Assembly (NCBI GenBank): GCA_025922945.1
Contig: JAICGW010000012.1
Coordinates: 1-37,322 of the forward strand
Source of the DNA: Acidimicrobiia bacterium
GTDB taxonomy: Bacteria; Actinomycetota; Acidimicrobiia; Spongiisociales; ZC4RG35
Direction: 5' to 3'
Length of the DNA: 37,322 nucleotides
A program made the position numbers and the translations under genes. This document shows, piece after piece, positions 16,404-24,546 of the stretch; the first letter of the stretch is position 1, and each line of letters opens with the position of its first letter. Below the pieces are notes generated by a model. That model made no database searches. It was not told the DNA's origin and worked only from the letters and a program-made list of their open reading frames with translations.

Positions 16404-17243
16404 TTACCGATGGAGGTCGGTGCCGGGAGGCTCGAGATGAATCGAACGATCAAGATGGACGTGCAATTCGTCCGTTCCCTGATGGGCCGGATCGTCAACT
16501 ACGAACCGGTCGCCGGAGCGAACCACCCTCAGTCCGTACGCGCGAGCCAGGTTCTCCTCGGTGAGGACGTCGGAGGGGCTGCCGTGGGCCAACACCATTC
16601 CGGCCAGGAGGACCACCCAGTCGGCGGCCATCGCCTGACCCAGGTCGTGAGTCGTCACGATCACCGTCTTGCCCAAACTCACATCTTCGGAAAGGCTGGC
16701 TTCGATCGAAGCCGAAGACCCGAGATCGACTCCGATCAGCGGCTCGTCGAGCAGGAGCAAATCGTGATCCTGGGCCAGGCCCTGGGCCACGAGCACTCTT
16801 TGCCGCTGACCTCCCGAAAGTTCGTGAAAAGACGCCCCGGCAACGTCGGAAAGCTCCACCTGCTCCAGCGCCCGGTCGACCGCCGCCCGATCGTTGCGCC
16901 CAAGTCGCCGGCCCATACCGATCGACGCGTATCGACCCATGGTCACTACCTCTTTCACCGAGATGGGCAGAGTGCGGGAAATGCTCGTGGCCTGCAGCAC
17001 ATAAGCGATTCGATCTCTAGCGGCGCTTGGTTCCGAGCTCAGTACCTCGATGGTGCCGCTGGCCGGAGGGGTCAGTCCGGCGATGAGATCTAGCAAGGTT
17101 GATTTCCCCGATCCGTTGGGCCCGATTACCGCCACCAGCGATCGAGCGGGGATTTCGAAAGTGGAAGAATCGAGCGCCAGGCGATCGTCATAACGCGCCG
17201 ACAGGTCTCGAGCAGTAACGGCCGTCATCGACAGGAGCGGCAT
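16404..17243 (-). CDS. Metal ABC transporter ATP-binding protein (ZnuC/MntB-like)
   Basis: A 279-residue ATPase of the zinc/manganese uptake family, expected on the cytoplasmic face with the permease at 18561. Walker A GPNGSGKST is at 41-49, signature LSGGQ at 142-146, Walker B DE at 166-167, and the switch His is in VTTHDLGQ. The C-terminal tail of about 30 residues holds five histidines (in AHQ, LHVH, SIHL and LHR), suggesting metal sensing or buffering (inference). The start at 17243 overlaps the regulator gene's end by 19 nt, placing both in one leftward operon. A second in-frame ATG at 17228 is possible, but AGGG upstream favours 17243. Confidence 0.88.
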   Translation of the reverse strand: MPLLSMTAVTARDLSARYDDRLALDSSTFEIPARSLVAVIGPNGSGKSTLLDLIAGLTPPASGTIEVLSSEPSAARDRIAYVLQATSISRTLPISVKEVVTMGRYASIGMGRRLGRNDRAAVDRALEQVELSDVAGASFHELSGGQRQRVLVAQGLAQDHDLLLLDEPLIGVDLGSSASIEASLSEDVSLGKTVIVTTHDLGQAMAADWVVLLAGMVLAHGSPSDVLTEENLARAYGLRVVRSGDRFVVDDPAHQGTDELHVHLDRSIHLEPPGTDLHR

Positions 17244-17662
17244 AGGCCCTGGACCTCAAGGGCATGGTTGCTCACCTCGTATCGGTGATGACCTCCCACT
17301 TTGGCCACCAGCGCGAAAAGTTCCTTCTCCTGCCGGGGCGCTAACTCGAAATCATCCACCGACCCGCACTGCAGACATACGAGATGGTGATGGTGACCTG
17401 CCAACCACTCGGCGAGCTCGTAGCGGGCAAGCCCGTTGCTGTGGTGCATGGCGAGGATCCCCGCCTCGCTCATGACGGCCAGTGAGCGATAGAGCGAGGA
17501 CAGCGGTACGAGCCCTCGTAGCCGGCGGTGAAGTTCGGCGGCCGACTGCGGACCGGATGTGATCTGCAGCGCCCTGATGATCGCCTGCCGACCACCCGTG
17601 AACCGGATACCGCGGTCCGCCATCCGGCCCCTTACGGCTTCAGTGGTTTCTCGTTCTTTCAT
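17225..17662 (-). CDS. Fur-family metalloregulator (Zur-like)
   Basis: A 145-residue repressor with an N-terminal winged helix (about 10-80; FTGGRQAIIRAL and LSSLYRSLAVM) and a C-terminal metal-binding dimerisation domain. The run HHHHLVCLQCG (90-100) gives the regulatory His cluster and the first CxxC (Cys96, Cys99). Cys141 and Cys144 supply the second CxxC of the structural zinc site. Its position in a divergent locus with zinc/manganese transporter genes favours Zur (or Mur) over Fur. It probably binds the palindrome at 17698-17716 and controls both arms, including itself; only 53 bp separate the divergent starts. Confidence 0.88.
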   Translation of the reverse strand: MKERETTEAVRGRMADRGIRFTGGRQAIIRALQITSGPQSAAELHRRLRGLVPLSSLYRSLAVMSEAGILAMHHSNGLARYELAEWLAGHHHHLVCLQCGSVDDFELAPRQEKELFALVAKVGGHHRYEVSNHALEVQGLCRSCR

Positions 17663-17697
17663 CGGGAGGCCCGTGTTATGGTCGGACAGTGCGAATC

Positions 17698-17716
17698 GAT
17701 AATGATTCTCATTATA
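17698..17716. promoter_or_regulatory. Fur/Zur box GATAATGATTCTCATTATA
   Basis: The inner 17 bp form a perfect palindrome, ATAATGA-TTC-TCATTAT, with arms at 17699-17705 and 17709-17715. It matches the E. coli 19-bp Fur consensus at 16 of 19 positions. The site is between the divergent Fur-family gene and the znuA-like gene and its last base is the A of the latter's ATG. Bound repressor would block transcription or clearance of znuA and probably its own promoter too. AT-rich sequence is exceptional in this region, which makes chance unlikely. Confidence 0.88.
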
Positions 17717-18558
17717 TGCGGAAACTGATAGGCCTGCTACTCGCTGGAGCCGTGCTTGGCTCTTGCACTGCCCGTCAGGAGGGCCCGGATGGTTTGACGG
17801 TTGTGGCCACCACCGGAATCATCGGTGATGTCATCCGCAACATCGGGGGCGACGATCTTGATCTCATCACGCTCATCCCACCAGGAGTTGACCCGCACGA
17901 CTATGTCCCTTCCGCCCAGCAGGTCGCCTCGATTTCGGCAGCCGATTTCGTCTTCGCCAATGGCCTCGGACTCGAGGAAGGCTTGATCGACCTGCTCGAG
18001 CAGGCCGAGAGCGAGGGCCTTTCCGTGACCTACCTGGCCGAACACTCCGATCCGATCGATCGCGATCCTCACTTCTGGCACGACCCGGCGCGGATGAGGC
18101 AAGCGGCAGAGCTTGTTGCCCAGTCGATCGGGACAAACAGCGACTACTTAGGCGAGCTCGAGCTCTTGGACCGAGAGGTCGAGGAGATGTTCGACGGTAT
18201 CCCCCCGGAGAGAAGGCTGCTCGTGACGAGCCATGACTTCTTCGACTATTTCGCCGATCGCTACGGATTCGAGGTCGTAGGCACGATCATCCCGGGCGGA
18301 AGCTCGCTGGGAAGCCCTTCTTCGGCAGATCTCGCCGCGCTGATTGCCCTCATCAAGCAAAGGGACGTTCGAGCCATTTTCGTCGAGAACACATCCTCTC
18401 CAGAATTAGCCGAGAGTGTCGCGGACGACGTCGGGCCTCGGCTCCAGATCGTGGACGTGGCGAGCGATTCTCTAGGAGCTCCCGGATCCGAAACGGGCAC
18501 CTATGCGGAGTTGATTCGATCCAATGCCACCGCCATCGCCGCCGCTCTCGGGGGCTAG
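17716..18558 (+). CDS. Metal ABC transporter substrate-binding lipoprotein (ZnuA-like)
   Basis: A 280-residue cluster A-I metal-binding protein anchored outside the membrane. A lipoprotein signal is present: MRKLIGLLLAGAVLGSC, with lipobox Leu-Gly-Ser-Cys17. Likely metal ligands are the His in VDPHDYVPS, the His residues in DPHFWHDP, the His/Asp of TSHDFFDYF and the Glu of FVENTSSPE. It lacks the long His-rich loop of classical ZnuA, so zinc and manganese both remain possible. The GTG at 17689 would put nine residues before the signal peptide, so 17716 is chosen. There is no Shine-Dalgarno sequence. The permease gene starts 2 nt after the stop. Confidence 0.9.
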   Translation: MRKLIGLLLAGAVLGSCTARQEGPDGLTVVATTGIIGDVIRNIGGDDLDLITLIPPGVDPHDYVPSAQQVASISAADFVFANGLGLEEGLIDLLEQAESEGLSVTYLAEHSDPIDRDPHFWHDPARMRQAAELVAQSIGTNSDYLGELELLDREVEEMFDGIPPERRLLVTSHDFFDYFADRYGFEVVGTIIPGGSSLGSPSSADLAALIALIKQRDVRAIFVENTSSPELAESVADDVGPRLQIVDVASDSLGAPGSETGTYAELIRSNATAIAAALGG

Positions 18559-18560
18559 GC

Positions 18561-19376
18561 ATGGACTGGCTCATCGAACCGTTCACCCTTGGCTTCCAGC
18601 AGCGTGCCCTAGTAGCTGGATTGCTGGCGATGGGAATGGCGGCCATGGTTGGCTCTTGGGTTGTCTTGCGGGGGCTCACGTTCATGGGCGACGCCCTCGC
18701 CCACGGAGTGCTGCCTGGCGTGGCGATGGGAGTGCTCCTGGGCTTTGACCCCATACTCGGAGCCCTGCTTTCGGCGGTGTTGATGGCGGCCGGGATCGGG
18801 GTCGTGCACCGGCGTGCTCGCCTTACCGAGGACACTGCGATCGGATTGTTGTTTGTGGGGATGCTGGCGTTGGGCGTGGTCTTGATCTCCCGAACCTCTT
18901 CCTACTCGGGAGGCCTGACAGAGATTCTCTTCGGGGACATTCTCGCCGCCTCGACCGGTGACCTCATCATGCTGGGAGGCGGGGTCTTGGTGGCGGTGAT
19001 TCTCTCCCTCGCCCTCTATAGGCCGTTTCTGGTCCTCTGTTTCAACGAACGCAAGGCCGCATTGCTGGGCATGAATCCCCAGGTGGCACATTTTGCGATG
19101 CTGGCCCTGGTGACGATGGCGGTCGTGACCAGCTTTCGGACGGTCGGCTCGCTCCTGGTTTTCGGCTTGATGGTGGCGCCGCCGGCTACCGCCTCGCTGC
19201 TGGTCCGCCGAGTGCCGCAGATGATGACGACCGCGGTGGCTCTGGGCACGCTGGCTGTGGTCGGCGGACTCCTCATCAGTTATCACTTCAACACCGCCGG
19301 GAGTGCGACCATCTCGACGGTGGCGGTACTCGTCTTCTTCGTCGTCCTAGCCGTCCGAGGCCGCCCCGAGTCCTGA
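18561..19376 (+). CDS. Metal ABC transporter permease (ZnuB/MntC-like)
   Basis: A 271-residue membrane protein of the ABC-3 family with about eight or nine hydrophobic helices. It forms the translocation channel for the metal delivered by the lipoprotein encoded just upstream. Family features include VVLRGLTFMGDALAHGVLPG (first cytoplasmic coupling region) and LVTMAVVTSFRTVGSLLVFG with LMVAPPATASLL. It starts 2 nt after the znuA-like stop, with GGGGG of the preceding gene serving as ribosome site. It completes the three-part importer with the divergently encoded ATPase. Confidence 0.92.
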   Translation: MDWLIEPFTLGFQQRALVAGLLAMGMAAMVGSWVVLRGLTFMGDALAHGVLPGVAMGVLLGFDPILGALLSAVLMAAGIGVVHRRARLTEDTAIGLLFVGMLALGVVLISRTSSYSGGLTEILFGDILAASTGDLIMLGGGVLVAVILSLALYRPFLVLCFNERKAALLGMNPQVAHFAMLALVTMAVVTSFRTVGSLLVFGLMVAPPATASLLVRRVPQMMTTAVALGTLAVVGGLLISYHFNTAGSATISTVAVLVFFVVLAVRGRPES

Positions 19377-19389
19377 GAGATCCCCCACT

Positions 19390-19395
19390 TACAAT
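19390..19395 (+). promoter_or_regulatory. Predicted -10 box (TACAAT) for a leaderless mRNA
   Basis: TACAAT is a near-perfect -10 hexamer and ends 6 nt before the ATG at 19402, placing the transcript start on the start codon. The preceding permease gene stops only 25 bp before this ATG, so the ATPase gene probably has its own promoter. Confidence 0.55.
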
Positions 19396-19401
19396 CGAGA
19401 A

Positions 19402-21771
19402 ATGGACCACAAACCTGGTCAACTCTTTCTCGGGGGACTGCTCGACGAGGGCGGCGAACGAGGCGAAAACCTGTTCTATGAGGCCTCAGATCTCACCACC
19501 CATGGCGTGATCGTTGGCATGACCGGTTCCGGGAAGACGGGGCTTGCCATCGACCTCCTGGAAGAAGCGCTGCTCTCGGGGATTCCGGCGCTGATCATTG
19601 ATCCCAAAGGCGACATGACCAACCTGCTCCTCAACTTCCCCGACCTTGCCCCGGCCGACTTTCGACCATGGATCGACGAGTCAATCGCTCGCCGCGAAGG
19701 CATATCCGCCGATGAGCTCGCAATCCGGGTGGCCGGCGAGTGGAAGGAAGGTCTCGCCTCCTGGGAAATCGGACCGGACCGGATGCGTCAACTCAAGGAG
19801 AGATCGGCGATCACGATCTACACCCCGGGATCGAGCTCAGGGACCGCACTCAACGTTCTCGGCAGCCTCACCGCACCCATTGGGGCCGACACCGAGGCGA
19901 TTCGGGACGAGATCGAGGGATACGTCGCCTCGCTCCTCGTTCTGGCCGGAGTCGATTCCGACCCGATCTCGGGACCGGAGCACATCCTCCTGGCCTCCAT
20001 CATCGAGCACGAGTGGGGCAATGGGCGCAGCCTCGACCTCGCCGGCCTCATCGGGCTCGTACAACAACCCCCGTTCCGAAAGCTGGGTGTCTTCGAGCTC
20101 GATGCCTTTATCCCCCCCAAGGACCGCACCGCTCTGGCGATGAGGCTCAACGGCCTGGTGGCGTCACCGTCCTTCGCCGCTTGGCGCGAGGGAAGGCCAC
20201 TCGACATCGGGGCGATGTTGTTCGATGGCGGCCCGACTTCGGCGGCCGTGATCTACTTGGCACATCTTTCGGAGCCTGAGCGCCAGTTCCTCGTCACGCT
20301 CCTCCTTTCCAAATTGGTCACCTACATGCGATCGCAGCAAGGGTCCTCGGACCTGCGCCTACTCATGTACATGGATGAAGTAGCAGGGTTCGCGCCTCCC
20401 ACAGCCGAGCCTCCCTCGAAGAAACCGATCATGGTTTTGGCGAAGCAAGCGCGGGCCTTCGGCTACGGGATGGTCTTGACCACCCAGAACCCGATGGACT
20501 TCGACTACAAGGTGATGTCCAACGCCGGGACATGGGCCATCGGCCGTCTGCAAACGGAGAGGGATAAGGCTCGAATTCTCGAGGCAATGCAAACGGCGGC
20601 GGGATCGATCGACGTCGATTTCCTTGATCGCCAGATCTCGGGCCTGGGAAAAAGGCAGTTCGTGCTCCACACCACCGGTGGCAAGCCCCCGCGGCTGTTC
20701 ACTACCAGGTGGGCGATGTCTTATCTCGCCGGGCCGTTGAGCAAGCAGCAAGTCGACCAGCTCACCAGCGGGGGCTCGGACGAGGAGCGACCTGAGACGG
20801 CGACGACAGAGAGGGCGGAAGACGCTTCGCCTCGCCCTGCAACAACAGACGACAGTGTCCCGGTGGCTCCTGCCGTTGCCCCGGGGATTGCGGTGACCTA
20901 CCTGGACGCGGCCGCTCCGTGGGCGGACCAGATCGGAGCTGTACCCGGCTCGACCAAGCTCGCTCCGGTCATCGCGGCGACGGTCCGCGTCCTATACGAC
21001 GACACCAAAGCCAGCCTCAACCACACCGAGGTTTTCGAGGCGATCCTGACTGACCCGGGTGGCCCGGTCACCCCCGAGTCGGTCGTGGCGGTCGATCACG
21101 ACGCCCGCGACTTCCGCTCCGAGATTCCGGATGGTGTCAGCTACAGCCTCGCCGCTCCCGCGATGGGCAAGGCCTCCTTTTGGAACGGGGTCGAGAAGGG
21201 ACTCATCAACCATCTCGCCGCCAATCACAAATTGAAAATCTGGAAGAACTCCGGTCTGAAGCTGTACTCGCGAGTCGGCGAGAAGGAATCCGACTTCCGG
21301 GCCCGATGTATCACGGCCGCTGGAGAGGAGAACGACAAGGCGATATCGAGTCTTCGAGAAAAATATGGGACCCGGATTGACCGGGTGCGCGATCAGTTGG
21401 CAGCCGCGCAGAGACGAATAAGCGACCTCGAGGCCGACGTGGCCGCCCGCCGCCAGCAAGAGGTGGTATCGGGGGCGGGTGATCTCTTGGGGGCTTTGCT
21501 CGGCGGACGGAGAAGGAGCTCCATTACCCGTGCCGCCTCCCGCCGCTCACAAACCCGCCGGACGGAGGCCCGTCGCGACAGCGCCGCCGAAGCCCTGGCC
21601 GACAAGCAGGCCGATCTGGAAGCGCTCGAGGACGACCTCGCCGCCGAGATCGACGCCATCCGCACCGAGTGGGACGACAAGGCCGCCCTCATCGAGGAGC
21701 TCGAGATACCCGCCGAGAAAGTGGACGTGCAAGTCAGCGAGTTGAAGCTCGTTTGGGTCCCGAGCGACTAG
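19402..21771 (+). CDS. HerA/DUF87-type ATPase with C-terminal coiled coil
   Basis: A 789-residue P-loop ATPase. Walker A is GMTGSGKT at 39-46, preceded by a DUF87-like NLFYEASDLTTHGVIVG. Walker B ends in Asp325-Glu326 (MYMDEVAGF), and VLTTQNPMDFDYKVMSNAGTW resembles the HerA sensor region, so it belongs with HerA/FtsK-type motors. Residues about 470-490 are a low-complexity linker. The part from about 650 is a charged coiled coil interrupted by a Gly/Arg-rich stretch (GALLGGRRRSS). Similar proteins are annotated only as ATP-binding proteins in actinobacteria. A DNA- or envelope-related motor role is inference; no nuclease (NurA-like) partner adjoins it. Its end is overlapped by the small antisense gene at 21734. 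Confidence 0.75.
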   Translation: MDHKPGQLFLGGLLDEGGERGENLFYEASDLTTHGVIVGMTGSGKTGLAIDLLEEALLSGIPALIIDPKGDMTNLLLNFPDLAPADFRPWIDESIARREGISADELAIRVAGEWKEGLASWEIGPDRMRQLKERSAITIYTPGSSSGTALNVLGSLTAPIGADTEAIRDEIEGYVASLLVLAGVDSDPISGPEHILLASIIEHEWGNGRSLDLAGLIGLVQQPPFRKLGVFELDAFIPPKDRTALAMRLNGLVASPSFAAWREGRPLDIGAMLFDGGPTSAAVIYLAHLSEPERQFLVTLLLSKLVTYMRSQQGSSDLRLLMYMDEVAGFAPPTAEPPSKKPIMVLAKQARAFGYGMVLTTQNPMDFDYKVMSNAGTWAIGRLQTERDKARILEAMQTAAGSIDVDFLDRQISGLGKRQFVLHTTGGKPPRLFTTRWAMSYLAGPLSKQQVDQLTSGGSDEERPETATTERAEDASPRPATTDDSVPVAPAVAPGIAVTYLDAAAPWADQIGAVPGSTKLAPVIAATVRVLYDDTKASLNHTEVFEAILTDPGGPVTPESVVAVDHDARDFRSEIPDGVSYSLAAPAMGKASFWNGVEKGLINHLAANHKLKIWKNSGLKLYSRVGEKESDFRARCITAAGEENDKAISSLREKYGTRIDRVRDQLAAAQRRISDLEADVAARRQQEVVSGAGDLLGALLGGRRRSSITRAASRRSQTRRTEARRDSAAEALADKQADLEALEDDLAAEIDAIRTEWDDKAALIEELEIPAEKVDVQVSELKLVWVPSD

Positions 21772-21904
21772 AGCGGGGCCGACTGACTCCGTTCTCATCG
21801 ACCGTTACCGCCTTGATCTGACGGCGTCGAGCCGCCTCCCGCAAACGGTCTTCCTGAATCGTCTTTGCCAGCCGGAAGAGTGCGTCGCCGCTGCTGTACA
21901 ACAC
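21734..21904 (-). CDS. Small protein gene antisense to the HerA-like gene's end
   Basis: A 56-residue ORF starting GTG at 21904, with a perfect AGGAGG (21916-21911) six bases upstream; this is the strongest Shine-Dalgarno arrangement in the area and the reason for the call. The product begins MLYSSGDALFRLAKTIQED and has a charged helix rich in Arg/Glu, then a basic Ser/Arg tail (RPRSSRSGPKRAS). The first part could be an amphipathic helix. It overlaps the ATPase gene's last 38 nt in antisense and is divergent from the WYL gene. No family is recognised. A longer in-frame reading from 22054 overlaps the WYL gene and is unlikely. Confidence 0.5.
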   Translation of the reverse strand: MLYSSGDALFRLAKTIQEDRLREAARRRQIKAVTVDENGVSRPRSSRSGPKRASTR

Positions 21905-21957
21905 GATTTGCCTCCTATCGAATCGAATACTTACAAGGTTGAAACTATCGAAGATTC

Positions 21958-21974
21958 CGGACAGAATCTGTCCG
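21958..21974. promoter_or_regulatory. Perfect palindrome CGGACAGAATCTGTCCG, probable operator
   Basis: The 8-bp arms CGGACAGA/TCTGTCCG surround a single A. It ends one base before TAATTT (21976-21981), a candidate -10 box for the WYL gene at 21999, so it would sit in the promoter spacer. Autoregulation by the WYL protein is the simplest reading. It also lies upstream of the divergent small gene. Confidence 0.65.
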
Positions 21975-21998
21975 CTAATTTGAGCAAGGATTAGAGGC

Positions 21999-23018
21999 AT
22001 GGATTCGAGCGCCCGCATGTTGAGACTGCTCTCGCTTTTGCAGGCGCGACCCAACTGGACCGGGACAGAGCTGGCTGAGCGGCTCGAGGTGACAGACCGA
22101 ACTTTGCGGCGGGACGTGAACCGTCTGCGCGAGCTCGGCTACCCGGTGGAGGCGTTCTCCGGGCCCGCCGGCGGTTATCACCTCGCCCCCGGCGGTTCGC
22201 TCCCACCCCTCCTCTTTGAGAATGACGAGGCAGTGGCGGTGGCCCTGGGTTTGCGTAGTGCCGCCAGTGGCGCTCTCCCCGGCTTTGAGGACGCGGCGGT
22301 GTCGGCGCTCTCGAAGATCACGCAGGTCCTCCCGCTGAAGCTGGCGAGCCAGGTGGACAATCTTGACCGGGCAACGGTGGGATTGGCCTGGCGGAGCGAA
22401 ACCGGGGCTGCGGTCGATCCCTCCGCGTTGACAGTGCTGGCTCAGGCGTGCCGTATCCCCGAGCGCGTTCGCTTTCGCTACACCGACTCCGAGGGACGGG
22501 CTTCCGAACGGCATGTCGAGCCGTTCCAACTGGTTCGTACCTCGCGCCGCTGGTATCTCGTGGCCCTCGATCGCGATCGGGAGGCATGGCGCACGTTTCG
22601 GGTCGACCGCATTCAGAAGCCGGTGCGGACAGGGATGCGATTTGTCCACGGCGAAACTCCCGATGCGGCGGCTCTCGTGGCCGAGGGAGTGGCCGTGTCT
22701 GCCCACACGCTGCAGGCTCGGGTCCTCTTGCGCATTTCCTTGACCAAGGCCAAGGACCTGATCCACCCCACGATTGGAATTGTGAGCCGCGCAGAGGGCG
22801 GCGACACCCTGCTCAGGATCGGCGCCGATGATGCCAACTGGGTAGCGCGTTATCTAGCCAATTTGCCCTGCGACTTCGAGGTCCTCGAGCCGGACGAAGT
22901 CGCCACGGCGGTGCGGGAATTAGGACGCAAGCTCCTCGACCACTCGACCCTGCTCGGCCGCTCCGGCGGGAACCCTGCGGAGAAGAACCGCCGAAATGAT
23001 GGCGACGCCAAAGGCTAG
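21999..23018 (+). CDS. HTH-WYL transcriptional regulator
   Basis: A 339-residue regulator. Residues 1-60 are a DeoR-type winged helix (LLQARPNWTGTELAERLEVT followed by DRTLRRDVNRL). A linker with GPAGGYHLAPG follows. The WYL ligand-sensing domain is at about 150-225, with the motif RRWYLVALDRDREAWRTFRVDRI, and a C-terminal WCX region completes it. Such proteins respond to small ligands or nucleic acid. The palindrome 25 bp upstream suggests autoregulation. The convergent MFS exporter overlaps its 3' end by 99 nt and could be a target, but that is inference. No defence or repair system is adjacent. Confidence 0.9.
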   Translation: MDSSARMLRLLSLLQARPNWTGTELAERLEVTDRTLRRDVNRLRELGYPVEAFSGPAGGYHLAPGGSLPPLLFENDEAVAVALGLRSAASGALPGFEDAAVSALSKITQVLPLKLASQVDNLDRATVGLAWRSETGAAVDPSALTVLAQACRIPERVRFRYTDSEGRASERHVEPFQLVRTSRRWYLVALDRDREAWRTFRVDRIQKPVRTGMRFVHGETPDAAALVAEGVAVSAHTLQARVLLRISLTKAKDLIHPTIGIVSRAEGGDTLLRIGADDANWVARYLANLPCDFEVLEPDEVATAVRELGRKLLDHSTLLGRSGGNPAEKNRRNDGDAKG

Positions 23019-24488
23019 GACGGCACTGATCGCCGCTGTGAGCCGGAGTCCATCCGTGAAGGCGCGGCGGGCCGCTTCCAATAACGCCTCCCCACTTTGT
23101 CCCCCGAGCTGGCCCGCAATTTCGACTGCGCCGCCGAGCGTATCCAATGCCGCCCCCGCGACCTCCGGCTCAACATCCGCTGGAAGCGCCCTGCTGACGC
23201 CTGTCCGGTAGACCGCGATTCCAATACTCCCGAGTAGCGCGATACCAAGCGATCCTCCCAGCTCGGCTCCGGTTTCCGAGATGCCCGACGCCGCCCCCGC
23301 CCGCTCGGGTGGCGCGCTGCCAACGATGAGCTCGGTGGTGAGGTTGAAGACGGGCGACAGGGCGAGGGAGATCACCACCGAGGAGGCGACGATGATCGAC
23401 AGCCCTTTCGAGGGAACGATCAGGGTCAGCATTCCCAAACCGATCGCGGCAATCACCAGCGAGACTCCGATCACCAACGCGGGGCGAATCCGGTGAACGA
23501 AGCGAGATGACTGCGTCGAGCCGATGATGAAACCGGCAGCCGAGGGCAAAGACCACAACCCGGCCTCCAGGGGCGAGAGATTCAAAACCAGCTGGAGATA
23601 CTGGGCGACAAAGAGAAAGTAGCCGACCATCACGAAAATCGTCACGACGTTCGTCCCCAGCGAAACATTGAAGGAGCGGATCTGGAAGAGACGCACATCA
23701 ATCAACGGGTCGGCGAGATGCCGCTGACGTTGGACAAACACGTACCCAACTACCAGCCCGGCAAGGATGGCGACGATCGCCAATGGCGACACTCCATCTT
23801 GAGCGATCTCTTTGAGGCCGAAGATCACCGCCAGGATGGAAATCAGCGATAGCGCTGCGCTCAAGATGTCGAGTCGGCCGGCTGCAGGGTCCCGGTATTC
23901 AGGGAGAACCTTGGGTCCCAGTACCAGCAACAGTGCCATCACCGGCAGTGCGAGCAGAAAGACCGAGCCCCACCAGTAGTGCTCCAATAAAAGGCCGCCG
24001 AGAACGGGCCCCACCGCGCTGCCGGCGGAAAAGCTGGCGATCCACCATCCGATCGCGATTGATCGCTGGCGGGGATCCGGGAACATGTTGAAGATCAAAG
24101 ACAGCGTCGACGGCGCCAGAGTCGCCCCGGCAATTCCCATGACCGCCCGACTGGCGATCAGCATGCCAGCACTGGTCGAGAAGGCTGCCGCGACCGAAAC
24201 GGCTCCAAAACATGCGGCCCCGATCATCAGCAGGCGTCGGCGTCCGATCCGATCACCGAGCGTCCCCATAGTGATCAATGAGCCCGCCACCAGGAATCCG
24301 TAGACATCGATGATCCAGAGCAGCTGGGCGCTCGATGGCCGAAGATCGGCACTAAGGGAGGGAACCGCCAGGTGCAGAACGGTGAGATCCATCACGTAGA
24401 GCAAGCAGGCGAGCGAAAGCACCGCCAATCCGATCCATTCGCGGCGGCCAGCAAGAGTCGGCCTTTTCTCGTTGATCTCTGCAGTCAC
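22920..24488 (-). CDS. MFS multidrug exporter, DHA2 (14-helix) family
   Basis: A 522-residue proton-driven exporter of the EmrB/QacA type, expected in the cytoplasmic membrane. It begins the first helix with LACLLYVMDLTVLHLAVPSL, whose Asp is typical of DHA2 proteins, and has motif A as GDRIGRRRLLMIG. The proline/glycine-rich motif C region follows at AIGWWIASFSAGSAVGPVLG. The GTG at 24488 with GAGGG five bases upstream is preferred over the longer reading from 24596, which runs into the CBS-domain gene and adds 36 residues unlike the family. It overlaps the WYL gene by 99 nt, and its C-terminal end (EQGRVVEELAS) is soluble. Substrates are unknown. Confidence 0.88.
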   Translation of the reverse strand: MTAEINEKRPTLAGRREWIGLAVLSLACLLYVMDLTVLHLAVPSLSADLRPSSAQLLWIIDVYGFLVAGSLITMGTLGDRIGRRRLLMIGAACFGAVSVAAAFSTSAGMLIASRAVMGIAGATLAPSTLSLIFNMFPDPRQRSIAIGWWIASFSAGSAVGPVLGGLLLEHYWWGSVFLLALPVMALLLVLGPKVLPEYRDPAAGRLDILSAALSLISILAVIFGLKEIAQDGVSPLAIVAILAGLVVGYVFVQRQRHLADPLIDVRLFQIRSFNVSLGTNVVTIFVMVGYFLFVAQYLQLVLNLSPLEAGLWSLPSAAGFIIGSTQSSRFVHRIRPALVIGVSLVIAAIGLGMLTLIVPSKGLSIIVASSVVISLALSPVFNLTTELIVGSAPPERAGAASGISETGAELGGSLGIALLGSIGIAVYRTGVSRALPADVEPEVAGAALDTLGGAVEIAGQLGGQSGEALLEAARRAFTDGLRLTAAISAVLAFGVAIISAVLLRRVPAGAAEQGRVVEELAS

Positions 24489-24546
24489 TCGTTCCCTCGG
24501 CGGCAGAAGGTTGGTGCCCGGTTGGACAACAACCTCAGGCGGGCAG

